Source of the DNA: Inia geoffrensis
Lineage: Eukaryota; Chordata; Mammalia; Artiodactyla; Iniidae
Direction of reading: 5' to 3'
DNA length: 64,000 bases
NCBI GenBank assembly: GCA_036417435.1
Contig: CM070913.1
Coordinates: 92,309,373 to 92,373,372, forward strand
Positions 46,386 through 58,745 of this stretch are shown here, piece by piece; the stretch's first letter is position 1; every line of letters starts with the position of its first letter. The notes beneath the pieces were generated by a model. That model was not told the origin of the DNA and searched no databases. It saw nothing but the letters and a program-made list of their open reading frames with translations. Both the position numbers and the translations under genes were made by a program.

Positions 46386-48365
46386 ACCAGAGACCAAGTT
46401 CATCTGTTTGATGGGACCAAACATATTCATTTACTCACAAGCACGCTCCCTTGCCAGATGGTCACTGAGCAACTTAACACAAGCCTGGCAGCAGCAGGGT
46501 ACCTGGGGCCTTGTTTAGGGACCCACAGAAATGGTTTCATTTGAATTTCTTTTAAAATCAGAGGAAAACTGAATATAATAATAATGAATCCAACCTGGAT
46601 TATATTCGTCTTTGCACCTAAGCAGATGTAAAATATAATGTTCATGTTTTTATGGAAGAAGGGACCCATGAAAGCAAAAGGAGCCCAGGGACCAGGAGAG
46701 TCATCGTGCAACTCAGATGCTGGACCCTTGCCTCCAGATGAGCCCTTGTCTCCTTTCGAATGAGACTCGGGGATGAATGGAGCCTGCTCAGGCTTGGCCT
46801 GGCATCGCCCACAGGTGGATGCCTTGGTCCAGGAGGAGGGCAACAAGTGCTGGGAGTGAGGCCATAAATACCTAGGAAGGAGCCCTGGAGAATTAGCCAC
46901 AAAGCACGTGAGACGCACATGTGAAGCAGTCAGCACTGACACACTGCCGGGAAGCAGCTCATCATGGGCGAAAGTCCCCTGGCAGCGGACCCCAGAACTC
47001 GCTGCCTCCTAACCCAACAGGATTTAGGGTTTATGGGCCCCACAGTCATGGGCCATCTCTTCTCTGCACATCTCTTCTCTTTTCTCAGTGACTTGAGATG
47101 GTGTTACCCGTGGACCCTCAGCTCTGCTCTTAGAAGCTGTGTGTCCTTGGCAGGTGGCTCGGCATCTCTGTGCCTTGGTTTTTGATCAGCGAAATGAGGA
47201 GGTTGATATCAACCTCTCTGGGTGGTATTAAAAGGATTAAATTCCATCACTCTTGTCACTTGTGACCGCGTGGTGTGCGTTCCTGTCTCTGCTGCTGCTG
47301 CTGCTGGGGAAGGGCAGGTGGGCTGCTCGGCCAGCGTTTCCAAGTCTGGCTGCTGCGGGAGCGGATCCACCTTTCGGTACAGCTTTGCTGGCAGGAGACC
47401 TGACCCCACCTCGCAGGGAGGTCAGGATTCCGAGGTCAGAAGATGCTGCCGTGCAGTGGCGGAGGGTTTGGATTCTGACGCCAAACTCCTGGGGCTTTCG
47501 CATCCAGATTCAGCCCCTGACTAGCTCCGAGGCTTTGCGGAAGCCATTTCTCCTGACCGTGCCTCGGTTCCCCTGGTTGTCATGGAGACTGACAGGGACA
47601 ATACGTCCGTTATCTCCTAGGTAACCCGCAGATGCACCCTTAGAACAGTGCCCGGCTCAGAGAATGGTTCAGTAAACATTGCTGTTGGCACCGTTGCTGT
47701 TGTTCTATTTTCTTTTGCTTCTCTGTCTTAAACTCACTCCCTCGTAAAGTGCCAAGGAAGCTACGTAGCTAGTACCTGCTCTTAGGCTGTTACGTTTGCA
47801 AACAGCAAACCTGGATTCTGAAAAGCTCTGTTCTATTTTCAGTTGGCTCCTGACCCCTGCCTTTGCTGAGCCCCCAAGCCAGCCCGGATCGGTCCTTGGG
47901 TGTCCTGACCAGGAATAAAGACACCCCACCCCCCACCCCCCATCTCCAAACATCCTGGCCTATCATTCATCAGCAAACAGCACTGAGAAACGTCCACAGA
48001 ACCGGCTGTGCGCGTGTAGGTGTTTTGAGGGGTTCACCTAACACGTCTTCCGGGGCAGCCCTTCTCTGTCACTGCGTTCTCTCCAGCTGCGCAAGGAGGT
48101 GGGTTGTTCCGCTCGGTAGAAGTTCCGCTCGGTAGAATATCTGACTAAAGGAAGTCACCAGCCTGCCACGTAGGAGGCACAGAGAACGTGAACTTCCAAA
48201 CGAAGACTACACTGCCCCTAGGGATGCTCGGAGGATCGGCGGGGGCGGGGTCTCACTCGGGTTATGCTTGGTCAACAATTCTGGTTACTAAGATTGGCCA
48301 AGATTCCCAGGGGGCTTTACCCCTTCAGATGCAGTTCTCCTTCCTGTAACCAGCCTGGCACTCTC

Positions 48366-48521
48366 CAAACAGCGCTTCTCGAAGTACCCGGAGGGCTGGT
48401 TAAAACCCAGATTTCAGTCCCGCACTTCGGGTTTCTGACTCAGTGGGTCTGACGAACTCCCCAGGGATGCCGATACTGCGGGTCCCAGAACCCCGCTTTG
48501 GAAACCACCCGAGAGTGAGAA
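48366..48521 (+). mobile_element. MER5A DNA transposon
   Basis: GGAGGGCTGGTTAAAACCCA, GTTTCTGACTCAGTGGGTCT and CCCAGAACCCCGCTTTGGAA match MER5A (hAT-Charlie). It is non-autonomous and ancient. Confidence 0.85.
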
Positions 48522-49110
48522 AAGTCGTTGGTTCTACAAATTCACGGCCAAACTCAGAGTTTTGGAAAAAAGGCTCAAAACCCTGTTTGGAGGGACAGCT
48601 CATTTCTCTTCTTCCCCAGGCGGACGCCTGTGAGAACAAGCAAGGGCCCCCAACTGCTGGGAGGGTCGCCGCCCTCACTCGACACAGAATGGGAATGGGA
48701 CCGCTCAGGTGCAAGGCTTGAATTCCGATGACGGACCCACCAAATTCTGGGCTCTTGGCCGGGCTCAAAAGCACGTGGCTGACCCAAGGATAGAATCATC
48801 CCGACAATGCTCCTCCCCGAGGTCATCTGAATTCACAGAACGTTCTTCCAGCCTGAGAATGGAAGCCGGCTTTGCTGGGCCCGCTCATCACTTCGGGGGA
48901 CAGAGCCCTGGGCCTCAATGGCCAGAATAAAGCATCTCCCTGGGGTGGATCCCCCAGGGGCAGCTCCAGGCACCCACGATTGCATCAGAAAGCTGCCCAT
49001 TTTCGGAAGAAGGGGCGGATGGAGCGGGCCCAGGGGTGCGCGGCTGGTCCATGAATGGGGAAAGCATCACCAAGCACACGGGGAGGGGCAGACATCATTC
49101 CCTAAAATAC

Positions 49111-49131
49111 CTGCATGCTCTCCAGCGTGTT
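49111..49131 (-). CDS. RIMBP2: RIMBP2 21-nt microexon (NTLESMQ)
   Basis: The exon reads AACACGCTGGAGAGCATGCA plus G and encodes NTLESMQ, corresponding to STLDSMQ in the RIMBP2 I know. It is preceded by a pyrimidine-rich acceptor, CTTGCTCTGCTTTTCACCCAG, and followed by CAG|GTATTT. It is phase 0 on both sides and contributes one heptad to the coiled coil. At 21 nt it falls in the size class (3-27 nt) of neuronal microexons. Two TGC words sit 12-18 nt upstream of the exon, the kind of motif used by SRRM4 (nSR100); regulation is inference. It is too short to be found by length-based gene calling. Confidence 0.88.
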
Positions 49132-50629
49132 CTGGGTGAAAAGCAGAGCAAGACACAATGACAGGAAGATGTTGTGAATAAAAGAAGACACAGATTCTCG
49201 GTGCAGCTGCACTGCCTTTTCCGTTTTTCCAACCGAAGCACGTTATGCCCATCCCCACGTGCCGGGGCACGCACGGCCGCCAGTGCCAGGTGACGTGACC
49301 TCGGCGGGGCTGTCACAGAGCGGCAGCTCAGAAGGCGGATAAAAACAACACGGACGATCAGATCGATGGGCTTGGGGTGATGGGAAAAAAGAAGTTGCAC
49401 TTCCAGCCAGGAGACTATGTAAATCAAAGTGCGGTGAGTGATTCTGGCGGGGGGAATGAAGTGATTTTTCAGGGAGATGCATGGCTGTGTGGAGGCCTGT
49501 TTCCAGTCTCCTGGGTTATATATTTTCCCACTTTGCTATTTATTACCCTCAGCTCTCCAGATATTCATTAGCTAATGGACGCTTTCAAAAAATCAATTTT
49601 AATATATATGACCATAATGATGAAACCTTTTCCTGGGGGAGGAATAGATTTTAAAAGGCAATGTAAGAGATGAATATATTCTGTTTTAAGTGGCCGCTGG
49701 TCCCCTGGGGACGAGAGACAAGGTCACCTTAAAGAGGACAGGTGCTTCCCATGTGCGGAGGTGGCAGGCCCGGCGGAAAGGCCCTTTTGGCCTTTCTTGA
49801 TGGAACGGAACTAGGGGAGGAGGCCTCGTGGGGCCACCCCAAGCTGTGCAGCCACACCCTGCTGCTGTGTCTGTAGTGAGGAGTCAGTAACTGGGTGACC
49901 TCTGTCTTCGGCAGGGAGACTCCTTACGTCCATTTATCATATGCGTGAGGAGCAGACGGCAAAGGCCCCCGGGTGATCCCAGGAGCTCCCCCTGCTCCCG
50001 AGGATGCTGGCAGCAGGCCATCAGCCAGGGACAGAAGAGTGGTCCAGACATGCCACCCACTTCCTGCCAAGCCCCCACCATCCGGGCCAGTGAGAAAGGC
50101 CTCTGGGCAGCTGGGGAGGGCCACTCCCGCTGTGCTCATGGGGACGGTGCCCGTGGCAGCACCTTGATCGTGTTCACTGCTGTGATTCCTGCCGACGCCC
50201 CCCTCAGATGCCAAGTGCTTCCTTGGGCTTAGTGCTGTCACTTAAAACTCCCCCATTCATCTGTCACCCATAGGAATGGCCCATCCCCTGACCTTTCTCC
50301 TCGAGGAAATCGTGCCCCCCAAGTGAGCGGGCTCACCCTCCTTGCTTTCCACCCAGGAGGAGCCAGCAGAGGAGAGCAGACCACCTCTGAGACCCACAGT
50401 TCTGATGCTGGCTGTGTGGCCACAGGAAAATTGCTTAACCTCTCTGTGCCTCACGTCCTCAGGTGTAAAATGGGAACCATAATGGCGCCTATCATACGGG
50501 CTGCTTGAGTAACCGGTACCCAGTGGGCACTCCGTAAAGGTTAGCTATTGCTTCCATGAGGCATTAACGCAATATCCCCTGACCTCACCCACCCCCAGGA
50601 AGAAAAGCCATCATGGCCAGTTCGCTTAC
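49132..50629 (-). other. RIMBP2: Intron upstream of the microexon
   Basis: This 1.5-kb intron holds a MIR copy (about 50390-50540) with the usual CCTCTCTGTGCCTCA and AAAATGGGA words, and an AT-rich, low-repeat stretch at 49490-49690 that looks constrained. No other exon is seen. Confidence 0.7.
50390..50540 (+). mobile_element. MIR SINE
   Basis: GTGTGGCCACAGGAAAATTG, CTTAACCTCTCTGTGCCTCA and AAAATGGGAACCATAATGGC are MIR core words. Confidence 0.8.
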
Positions 50630-50680
50630 CTCTAGCAGCTGCACTGCGCCTTCGTGTTCTTTCTTGGCTTCAACCTGAGC
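50630..50680 (-). CDS. RIMBP2: RIMBP2 coiled-coil exon, 17 codons
   Basis: This short exon encodes AQVEAKKEHEGAVQLLE, continuing the N-terminal coiled coil straight after LLQK. It is 51 nt and phase 0 on both sides. The donor GAG|GTAAGC is strong. The acceptor is unusual: AAAAAAG|GCT, with its pyrimidine run (CTTCTGTTTTTTT) pushed back about 14 bases, so it looks weak. Skipping it together with, or separately from, the next 21-nt exon would leave the frame intact and only shorten the coiled coil by whole residues. The residues match RIMBP2 exactly as I know it. Confidence 0.95.
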
Positions 50681-51479
50681 CTTTTTTGATGATTAAAAAA
50701 ACAGAAGAGTGAACGTTTAAAGGGAGAAAAAGAGAATTAAAGGTTAATGTCTAAATTATCAGGGAGTGTCGGTCATTGATTTTTATTCCTCTAATAAAGC
50801 CCTAAATTCTAAGGGTCTAAATCAGTTCTCATTTTTCTCTCCCTTTGGGCAAGAGGAATGGATTTGGGTTTGATGCTCTTTGTAAAAACTGGAAAGCGCC
50901 CCCTGACCTGGCAGAGAACGGGGAGGCTGGTGGGATTCAGCTGGTGCATGAGGGTAGGAGCCGGATTCTATTCTTGAGAAGGGGCCACACACACGGTCGC
51001 TGGCTGAACCCAGACAGCAGGATAATTCTTGCCAAAGCCTCAGGGAGCACCATAATTTTCTCAAATGTCCTTAACTGCTTGAGAAATAAAACACCATCAT
51101 GCGAACTTGACCCCTAGATAAACGAAGGTCTGCTGAAATCCCACCAGGTCCTGAGAAGGAGCTGCCCAGCTGGCCCTGAGCGCCCAGGCTCTCAGCTGTA
51201 GCAGGGGGGCTGCCTTCTTCAAATTATCTGACACAAAGCCATCAGCTCCACAGAATAAGAAATTGTACAAGTTTCACCAAAGAAATTTCTCAGGATGGCT
51301 GCTGCCCAGGCCACATGGTAAGTTCACACAAACCTGAGATGCAACATTATTATTTCCTGTCCTCACGGACCCTGAAGTTCTAATATTGTGATGACAGTAA
51401 ATATCTGTTGTGTTTGCCTGCCTGGAACTATGTCCTGGGAAGAGGTCCTGACTTTGCTGGGGATCCACTGAATACATGA

Positions 51480-51905
51480 GAAAGGTTCTAGACTCACAGC
51501 AATTGGTTAGTGGGTGAGTGCATGATCCAGTTAGAACAAAGAGACTTTGCCTGGGAATGCTGGGAGGAAGGGAGGCCCCTGGCCTTTGGAACTTGAGGCT
51601 GAGTGGAGGAGAGTTTGGAGCAGCTGCAGCCACCTTGCCACCATGAGGGGCAAACTTGGAGCAGCCAGGGGCCTTGACGTGGAAACCAGAAATGAAGCCA
51701 AGGCAAGGGAGAGCAGAGGCAGGAGAGCCAGGGAGGTCTGATGGGATTTGGGAGGTGCTGGGTTCAACCATGCCTGAAGCCAGCTGATCTGGGCCCTGGA
51801 TCCAGCCGCATCTGAAGCTGGATTTTCAGTTGCGTGTACAACTGAAATTCTCTTTTTGTGTTTTTTGTCACTTGACGCCAAGAGTCCTAATGAGCACAAC
51901 TGTCA
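51480..51905 (+). mobile_element. LTR-like element, unclassified
   Basis: The tail GTACAACTGAAATTCTCTTT and GTCACTTGACGCCAAGAGTC with CTAATGAGCACAAC resembles the end of the element at 34690. The 5' limit is uncertain. Confidence 0.45.
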
Positions 51906-53959
51906 ATTGTTGAAGGCATGACACCTCCCATTTTAAAGTTAGAGACACCAAAAGTTAGGGAGAGGGTGCGGGTGTCCTAAGACGGAGGAGGAAGGCCTGT
52001 CCCCACATCACCACCTTGATGCCTCCCAGCAGACTGGTCTCCCAGGTCTCGCAAACATTTGGAGAAGATGTTCTCCTGATGCTATAGGGTAGCTGCCTCT
52101 GAAAATTGAGCACTAAGGAAGAATCCATGTATTAAATTGAGATTTACATTTAGAATTCTCATTTCTGGAGGGATATTTTTCTCCAGGTGCCTGGAGAATA
52201 AGGAAGAGGAGAGTTAACATCGTATATAAGCCAGTGAGAGCTAAGCTTAACAGCTTCTGTTTCTCACCGGAACACTTCCGTGAGTCGGAAAGAGGGAAGG
52301 GCTTGGCTTCCCCAGCACAGACTAAAAGCGAAAAGTAGCCTGAGATTTCCATAGAGTTCATTCATATGCATTTCATTCTCACATATTTCCAGTGAGGCTG
52401 TTAAGAGCCGGGGAAGTGAATAGAACCCAGCAAATTAACTAGACTATTCTTGAATCCAGCTCCATCTTCAAAGGCTCAAAATTATTCCTTTCAAAGCAAA
52501 AACAACAAGAGGGACAATAAATCGCGAAATAGGAAAAAAAGACAAACAACCAGAGAACATACAAGGATTATATAAATAACACCATCATTGAGCCACTTGA
52601 GTCAAAGATAGTTTTCAAATGGCAGAATGAAAAACAACTAAAAACTCCATCGCGGGCTGTTAAAACACAGCCAAGCTGGCAGTAACAACTTCGTTTCTGG
52701 CTTCAAGTGCAAGTCAGGAGTTCGTTTTTGTAGAGGCTACTTGCAAGCTGGGCCATTTGGGCAACCAGAATAGACGGTTAAAATTAACAGTTAAAATTGG
52801 CAGCGCTGAATCCTTGCAGAATCTAAGCAACAGCTTAAGCAAGGCTCATTTCGGGGGCCACTGCCAGCGCATGGGGGAAGCTGAGATCTTCAGGCGGACA
52901 CGATTTCCTACAGAACACAGTGAATTTGAGAGGGACCATGACTCCTAGGGAGGCCCACAGTCCTGCTGTCAGAAGAAGGGGCCTGTCATCTAGGGGATCA
53001 AATGTCCAGGGGGTGGGTTGACACGGCAGCAAACACATTTGTTTCAGGGGAGGCACAGCTGTGTAGAGGGGATGTAGCTTTCCTGCTGCCAAAGCTCTGG
53101 ACGTTTGGCTCAGACGGACTGGACACGTAATACTCAGAATAGTAAGGACCCAAGCACCTTGGTGATGGGGTTGGGAGTACGGATGCTGGTTGGCATGAGC
53201 AGGGGGACGGTCATTTGTGGGTGCTGTTAATCTCAGCTCCACAGAAAAGTGAACACGATTCATGGGCTCAAGACTGAGGGCTATACAGATCCTCAGCTCA
53301 GGTCCCTGAGTTCCATAGAGCGGAGGAAGCCATGAACCAATATTCCAGGCATGTGTCATAGGAGAAAACAAGACCTGAATGAACTCGGAGGGTCAGCCTG
53401 CGATCCCCCCCTCCCACCATCCACGTACAACAACTAAATCCAAAACATCCAAGGGAAGCACTTGACATGGAGGCAAAGCGCTCTTATGAGATGTGGGGTG
53501 AGTTTGGCTTCTTTTAGCAACCCACGTGTCAGTAATGGCCTTAAACCTGGAACCTTCATTTCCCACTCGGGAGGAATTTGAAAGGACAGTCACATTGATC
53601 AAACCTGCAGACGAATTTTAAATGTGGAAAAACTCTTTTGCTCATACATCTGGATTATTACAGCTGCTAATTGTAATAAGACAAAGATGTAAAAACCCGC
53701 ACGAGAAACCAGAAATCTGAAGCGGCTAAAGGGTCTGGACTCCGGTCGCCGTTTCCCTAGAGACATCGGGGTCGGAGTCGGGCCTCCAGGGCCTGCATGT
53801 AAGGGGACCCGCATCCCACAGGTTCCGGGGGACGGCTGCCGGCTGCCGCCACTCATGCATTCAACAGACCTTCACAGAGGATTGCCCAGAACTTAACCAT
53901 CAGTTATCCTGGTAATTTCATATGACATGAACTACATCAGAGGATGGAATCTTACTAGG

Positions 53960-54125
53960 TCTCCCATTTGTTCATCCATTCATTCATTCAAAGTTGCCAA
54001 GCATCTCCATTTATTCATTCATTCATTCCCCTACTAATTCACCCATTCATTCAAAGTTCCCAAGCATCTCCATTTATTCATTCATTCATTCCCCCACTAA
54101 TTCATCCATTCATTCAAAGTTGCCA
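53960..54125 (+). repeat. ATTC-rich 63-bp tandem duplication
   Basis: The marker CAAAGTTGCCAAGCAT recurs at 53989, 54052 (one change) and 54115, exactly 63 bp apart, with ATTC tetranucleotide runs between. Confidence 0.9.
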
Positions 54126-55914
54126 AGCATTACTTGTTGGGTGCCTGCTCTGTGGCAGGCAATGTTCTGGGAATGCAAACAGGCAAATAGGTACATCAAA
54201 GAGCAAGTGGCATCACTAAATGGGGTGAGGTGGCAGAGAGCAGCAGGGCTGGCGGGTTGAGGACATTCAGGCAGGGAGGCCAGGTGGAGACTTCAGTGAC
54301 AGCAATAAGCCAGCTCTGCCGTTATCTGGGGACCAGGCATTCTGGGCGGAGAGTGACACAGGACAGGAGGAGACAGAGGCAGGCGGGGACTTCAAGAAGG
54401 TGACACGTGCATTCCAGGTACTGGGCCCAGAACGTGCTGCACTTAGAGCAAATGTTCACGGTGTAGCTTTTATTATTATCGCCGTGGTCCACAGCCTACG
54501 TGCACAGCCTCGCGCACGCTCACTGCTGTGCCTTAGCCCCTACGCATGGCTGACACAGGATGCTCAGGAGCTGCTTTTTGAATGAATGGAAGTGAGGATT
54601 CTTGGCTCAGCCCTTGGCACCCCGATCTCCACGAGCAGGTGTCCCGTGGAAAAGTCCTCGTTAGATGGGACTCACTCTGCTTGGACTTTTATTTTTTTAA
54701 GCTATGCCTCCACCAGCTACCAGAGATAAGGGTTGGCTGATGGTCCTATCTTACCTTGATTCCCATTAGAATAGCCTTGGGCAGTCTGATCATTCGTTCA
54801 TTCTTTAACTGAACAAGTGTTTCCACTTGCACATTACTTCACCTGCTTCTGCCAACCACCGTATTGAGCAGAGGGATGAGCTGAGCCTCCGGGGTGAGAG
54901 GCTCCCTGGGGAAGGTTCCGGGCCCCTGACCTTCCAGCTGGCTGAATGCCCAGACCTTCCTTAAGGTGGCCAGGTCCAGAGGTGAGGCTGAAACCACAAA
55001 GGGATCTCCAAGGAGTGTAAAATGTCAAAAAAATCCACCTACATTTCGTGGGAAAATATACCCCTAGCTTCCTTAGACACATCCTGTGCATCAAGAAAAA
55101 AATATATTATGGGATCCAGGAAGCAGCGGATCCAACAAAGTACAGAAAGATGTAAAGGGAATTCCCAAGATGATGGTGAAGGGCATTTCCAGCCCCAGCT
55201 CGGATTTGGCCTCCAGAGCCACCAGCCTGGACAGGAAGAAGAGGCCGGGCTCCAGGCAGGACGTCTCAGGGGGAAATGGAATTAAAACATCCCCGGGAGC
55301 AGGACATGTCGAGAGGAGTTCTACAGCTCTGGCAGAAGGTTTGGGAACAGGGGAGTGACGGGCACGCAGAGGACTGAGCAAACACACAGGAAGAGGCAAT
55401 TCACTCCAGGGAAAAGGAAACGCTGTACAAACAAGGCAATGCTGCCCTTTGCAGAGCCCCGCAGGTCGTATGCAGAGCACGCGTTGCGGAGGACGGAACA
55501 GAATTCAACTGGGGACGTGACGTTTGAGATCGTCCAAGCTGGATGTCCAGTTGGACAAAAGAAGTGGGGTTCAGAGGCAGAATGTGACTTGGAGAACCAA
55601 AGCTGGCAGTTGGCACACAGGTGGCATTCAAACCCACGGGGACCTAGCGAGTGTAGGTCAAGAAGAGACGTGGCTTGCGGACTGATTCTTGGGGATGTTT
55701 AGAGGGCGTCTGTGGGGAAGGAGGAAAGCTGGAAGAGGGTGGGGTCCTGGAAGCCTGGGGGGTGGGGAGATGGACCCCCTCAAACTGTGCCTCTGGGTCA
55801 AAGAGGATGAGGGCAGGGCACTAACCACTGAGCAGGACGTCCCGGGTGACTTAACAAGAGCCACGGCACTGGGGAGATGAAGGTGGGTCCCATGGGAGTG
55901 GGTTCAAGAAATAT

Positions 55915-56345
55915 TGGGATTTGCAGCAGCACGGATGCAACTAGAGGTGATCATACTAAGTGAGGCAAGTCAGACAGAGAAAGACAAATACCATAGGATA
56001 TCACTTACACGTGGAATCTAAAGTACAACACGAACGTATCTGCAAAACAGAAACGGACTCACAGACCTATAGAACAGACTGGCGGTTGCCAAGGGGGAGG
56101 GCGCTGGGGGAGGGATGGAGTGGGAGGTTGGGATTAGCAGAGGCAGGCTCATATATGGCGTGGGTAAACAACAAGGTCTTACTGTATAGCACAGAGAGCT
56201 ATATCCAGTATCCTGTGATAAACCATAATGGGAAAGAATATTAAAAACAAGAATGTGTATATGTGTGTAACTGAGTCACTTTGCTGTGCAACAGAAGTTA
56301 ACACAACACTGTGTATCAACTATTCTTCAACTAAGAAAAAAAGAA
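55915..56345 (+). mobile_element. LINE-1 3' UTR fragment (artiodactyl type)
   Basis: CAGCAGCACGGATGCAACTA, AAGTGAGGCAAGTCAGACAG and TATCACTTACACGTGGAATC, ending in CACAACACTGTGTATCAACT and an A-rich tail. Confidence 0.88.
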
Positions 56346-56765
56346 ATAATGGGAGTTGCAGTCAGAGAGAATAGGCGGCCCCTTGGAGATATCTCACACT
56401 GTGGTCTCATGAGAATCAAACTGGAACTCAGAGAGCTCTGGTGACTTTTACTGAGGTAGGGGGACAAGGGCTAGACTTTGTCCTTCCATAGGACATGAGC
56501 ACTTGCGTAATGGGTGTCAGCCACGCATTTCAACTTCACCCCATCTAAAGCCGTTGCCCTCATCAATCTCTCACTTCATTCATTCTCTCATTCATGTGTC
56601 TTCCTTTTCTTGATCTGAACTTACTGAATTCTTCATGTACTTCTTCATTTACTCTCACTCTGTAAGGCAGAGGTCTTGTCCTACCCTGCACTGTATGTAT
56701 TCCCAGTTTTCAGAACAATGGCTCAGCAGCCAACACATAGGTGGCAGCCAGCAAATATTTGCTGA

Positions 56766-56892
56766 AGGAGGGAAGGAAGGAAGGAAGGGGGGAAGGAGGG
56801 AAGGAGGGAAGGAGGGAAGGAGGGAAGGAGGGAAGGAGGGAAGGAGGGAAGGAGGGAAGGAGGGAAGGAGGGAAGGAGGGAAGGAAGGAGGG
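56766..56892 (+). repeat. GGGAAGGA purine tandem repeat
   Basis: An 8-bp unit, GGGAAGGA, repeats about 14 times after three GGAA units. It is pure purine on plus, so it is a mirror-repeat candidate for triplex (H-DNA). Confidence 0.95.
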
Positions 56893-58175
56893 ATCAGGGC
56901 AGCAGGCGCAGCACGAGGGCCATCCGTGCTGGAAATCAAACGGACGCGCCAACGCTGGAAAGAACTCATCGGTCTTTGCTCCGTTCAAGTCTCAACCTTT
57001 CTCTTCTAACACTTATAAAAAAAAAAAAAAAAAAATCAGAGCTCTAAGAAATTACGAAGTTGACACGTTCATCCTTCGTTAGTCTTTCTTCCTGTGCTCC
57101 CCCACTGATGAAGCATCTGTGTGTCCAAAACAGAGACAAGGATGAACACAGGGGGAAAAGAAAAGCAGAAGAGCTGGACGGTGCTCAGGGGAGGCTGGGA
57201 GCGGAATGACGGCCCTGGCTCTAGCGCGCCCGCCCCGGCATCAAGTGCTTCGTAAATAAAACTCCAGGCTCGTGGAAAACGACGCTCTGCCGAGAAAATG
57301 CGACCTGTCACCCTTGCTGGACAATACTTGTATGTCTGTCGGCTTATGATCTGTCCTGGAAATTCGCAGCCTGGGGACATGGCTTCTGGGCAGGCAGGGA
57401 AGGAACGCGCATACCAGGCAGGTATCTCCAGGCGCCGAAAGGTCCTCACACACGGCGGGAGAAGATAAGAGTAACATCACCGTCTGTATCCCAGCAATAT
57501 CCTTTCTGGACAGCATCTAATGAAACAGCACTGCTCAGCGGGCCGGCCAACTCACTATGACAGGTCACAAGGACTGCAACTGTGTCCATCGCACCCGCCC
57601 GATGAGATCCATCCTTAGCGTGAGGTCTCCATAAATGATAACAGAAACAGCATCGGAAGTTATCTGCCCGATGCCACAGGCTCCGCTAATAACTCGGGAG
57701 CAGAAAAACCACTCTGACAGATAGGGGTCACCACCCAGGCAGGGTAAGCCGTCGTGTCCTTTATTTGAGATCAAAGACCTGGAGGGACTGTCGGGGGATG
57801 GAAGGACCCACCGACTGGAGGACGAGGTGTCTGCTGCGCATCCCAGCTGGCGCCACGCGGCGTCTGGGACCAGCACCTGTGCCAACAGTCACACTGTGCC
57901 CTGGCTGGAAAGGCCGGCTGCCCTCCCAAGGGTGGGGGGCACCGGGCTTTGGGAAAGAAACGCAGTGAGAGATAGACACAGGGACCCAAGACCCATGGCT
58001 CCGAAAGACGCATTTGGAGAAAGCCAAGAGGACCGAGGCCTATGACTAAGGATGGGGCGGGAATGAACTTTCCTGGTCCCCAAACCATCACAAGTGATGT
58101 GGGGATACACATTCTGAACCGCTCAGTGCCCCAATCCCCTCCCCGCCTCCCTCCCTCTGGTTTCTGTTCTTTGGT

Positions 58176-58262
58176 CTTCCTCCCCTCTTTTCTCTCCTTA
58201 TTTCTCTCCTTTTCTTTCTTCTTTCTGTGTTCCCTGTCTCTCTCTTTCTCTCTCTCTTGTTC
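58176..58262 (+). repeat. Pyrimidine-rich low-complexity tract
   Basis: TCTTTTCTCTCC-like sequence, CT-rich for about 85 bp. Confidence 0.75.
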
Positions 58263-58269
58263 TTCGTTC

Positions 58270-58745
58270 ATGAGATCGCGCTGCACATATTGGTCTGAAA
58301 CTTGATTTGCTCACTTAGCAAACCGTCACGTAAACCTCCCCAAGAGAGCAGCTGTAAACCAAAATGATTCCTCCCAAGGCCGTCACGCTGCTCTGTGGTG
58401 TGGATGTCCCGCGATTCACACAACCACACCCTGCGGTGAGCATTCGATTTAACCCCGTTACCTGTGCCCACACTACAGGACTGCAAACCAAACCAAACCA
58501 TCATTTTGAACGGGTTCCTGTGTTTCTTACAGGGTATATTTGGCATATTCCCAGAATGGAAGGTTGAAGGGTCAAAACAGACCTGTGTTTTTAGCTTTCA
58601 TTGATGCTGTCAGGTTGCTTCTGCCCCCAGAGCTGAAGCAATTCATACCCTTTTCCATAATCCACAGGCGTGTCGTTTTCCCTACAGTCTCGCCAGCATC
58701 GATTGTTAGACCTTTTCCTTTGATTTTTTTGCAGTTTAGAACATA
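58270..58745 (+). mobile_element. Old LINE-1 3' end
   Basis: GGGTCAAAACAGACCTGTGT, CCACAGGCGTGTCGTTTTCC and ACAGTCTCGCCAGCATCGAT match the 3' part of old L1. It lies about 170 bp downstream (in transcript order) of the ATG exon. Confidence 0.6.

Larger units (their letters stand above)
38697..49110 (-). other. RIMBP2: 10.4-kb intron, repeat-rich
   Basis: This is the largest intron in the window. It holds the 81-83-bp minisatellite beside the acceptor (38770-39260), a run of about 17 C residues near 39840, C-rich tracts near 40446-40466 and 44797-44808, L2-like fragments (about 40020-40120 and 40270-40375), an old L1 3' end (about 41130-41580), a CHR SINE (44136-44345), MIR pieces (about 44570-44770, 44840-44900, 47120-47240), a MaLR-type LTR fragment (about 46020-46385) and MER5A (48366-48521). 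The AT-rich block 45240-45540 looks unlike the repeats. I see nothing assignable in 41600-44100. Confidence 0.7.
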
